64,000 nt of DNA from Branchinecta lynchi (Eukaryota > Arthropoda > Branchiopoda > Anostraca > Branchinectidae): NCBI GenBank assembly GCA_023053575.1, contig JAKZAP010000009.1:13745869-13809868 (forward strand). The letters are read 5' to 3'. Each line of letters begins with the position of its first letter. Position 1 is the first letter of the stretch. A program made the position numbers and the translations under genes. The notes beneath the pieces are model-generated. The model saw only the letters and a list, made by a program, of their open reading frames with translations. It was not told the origin of the DNA and ran no database searches. Of the stretch, positions 63,856 to 64,000 are shown in pieces.

Positions 63856-64000
63856 GTAAAGAAACTTTCCTCAGCTTGTGATTGCCTACATATGCTTATC
63901 AGTTCTGCTTAAAAAGATAATAAGATAATAATTCCGGACAGCAAGCCCTTGGGGGCCTTTCTTAGCAGGTGCTGCAAAATTTTTTGTATAAATGTGTAGG

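Overview
The window is animal genomic DNA: spliced protein-coding exons, long introns packed with DNA transposons and LINE fragments, and no bacterial-style gene packing. The coding style, the repeats and the form of the one host gene suggest an invertebrate, possibly an arthropod. The sequence does not let me name the species.

One host gene fills almost the whole window on the + strand. Fifteen exons between 6955 and 63855, all with AG/GT borders and compatible phases, join into an open frame of 848 codons plus one base. It is recognisable as SPT20 (SUPT20H, p38IP), a core structural subunit of the SAGA transcription co-activator. Exons 1-7 encode the conserved Spt20 domain. Exons 8-15 encode the Gln/Pro/Ser-rich tail. 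The 5' exons (start codon, N-terminal helices) lie before the window and the 3' end lies beyond it. Introns run from 11.3 kb (intron 4) down to 0.7 kb (intron 14).

Layout. 1-6954 is repeats only: a hairpin-ended element, a TA-flanked MITE, a TTAA-flanked element split by a Mutator-like hairpin, and a hAT-like element. Intron 1 (7076-11523) and intron 2 (11754-19014) hold copies of two families with internal tandem units, called here R1 and R2, plus a LINE 3' end. Intron 3 (19158-26067) holds several hAT-like elements with 7-8 bp target duplications, one nested in another. Intron 4 (26246-37587) holds a 2.6 kb R2 foldback, a Ty3/gypsy retroelement and a LINE. Introns 5-14 hold more MITEs, foldbacks and LINE ends.

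The most notable mobile element is the retroelement at 30564-36340. Its pol order is protease - integrase - reverse transcriptase - RNase H, the copia-like order of the Gmr1 group, not the usual Ty3/gypsy order. It lacks a 5' LTR, ends in a pentanucleotide tail and sits between 16-bp direct repeats, which is not how LTR elements normally integrate. It is broken by one frame change and one internal stop. The other strong points are internal empty-site comparisons: paralogous repeats in this window show the site before insertion for the hairpin at 3105-3812 and for the hAT-like element at 24668-25108.
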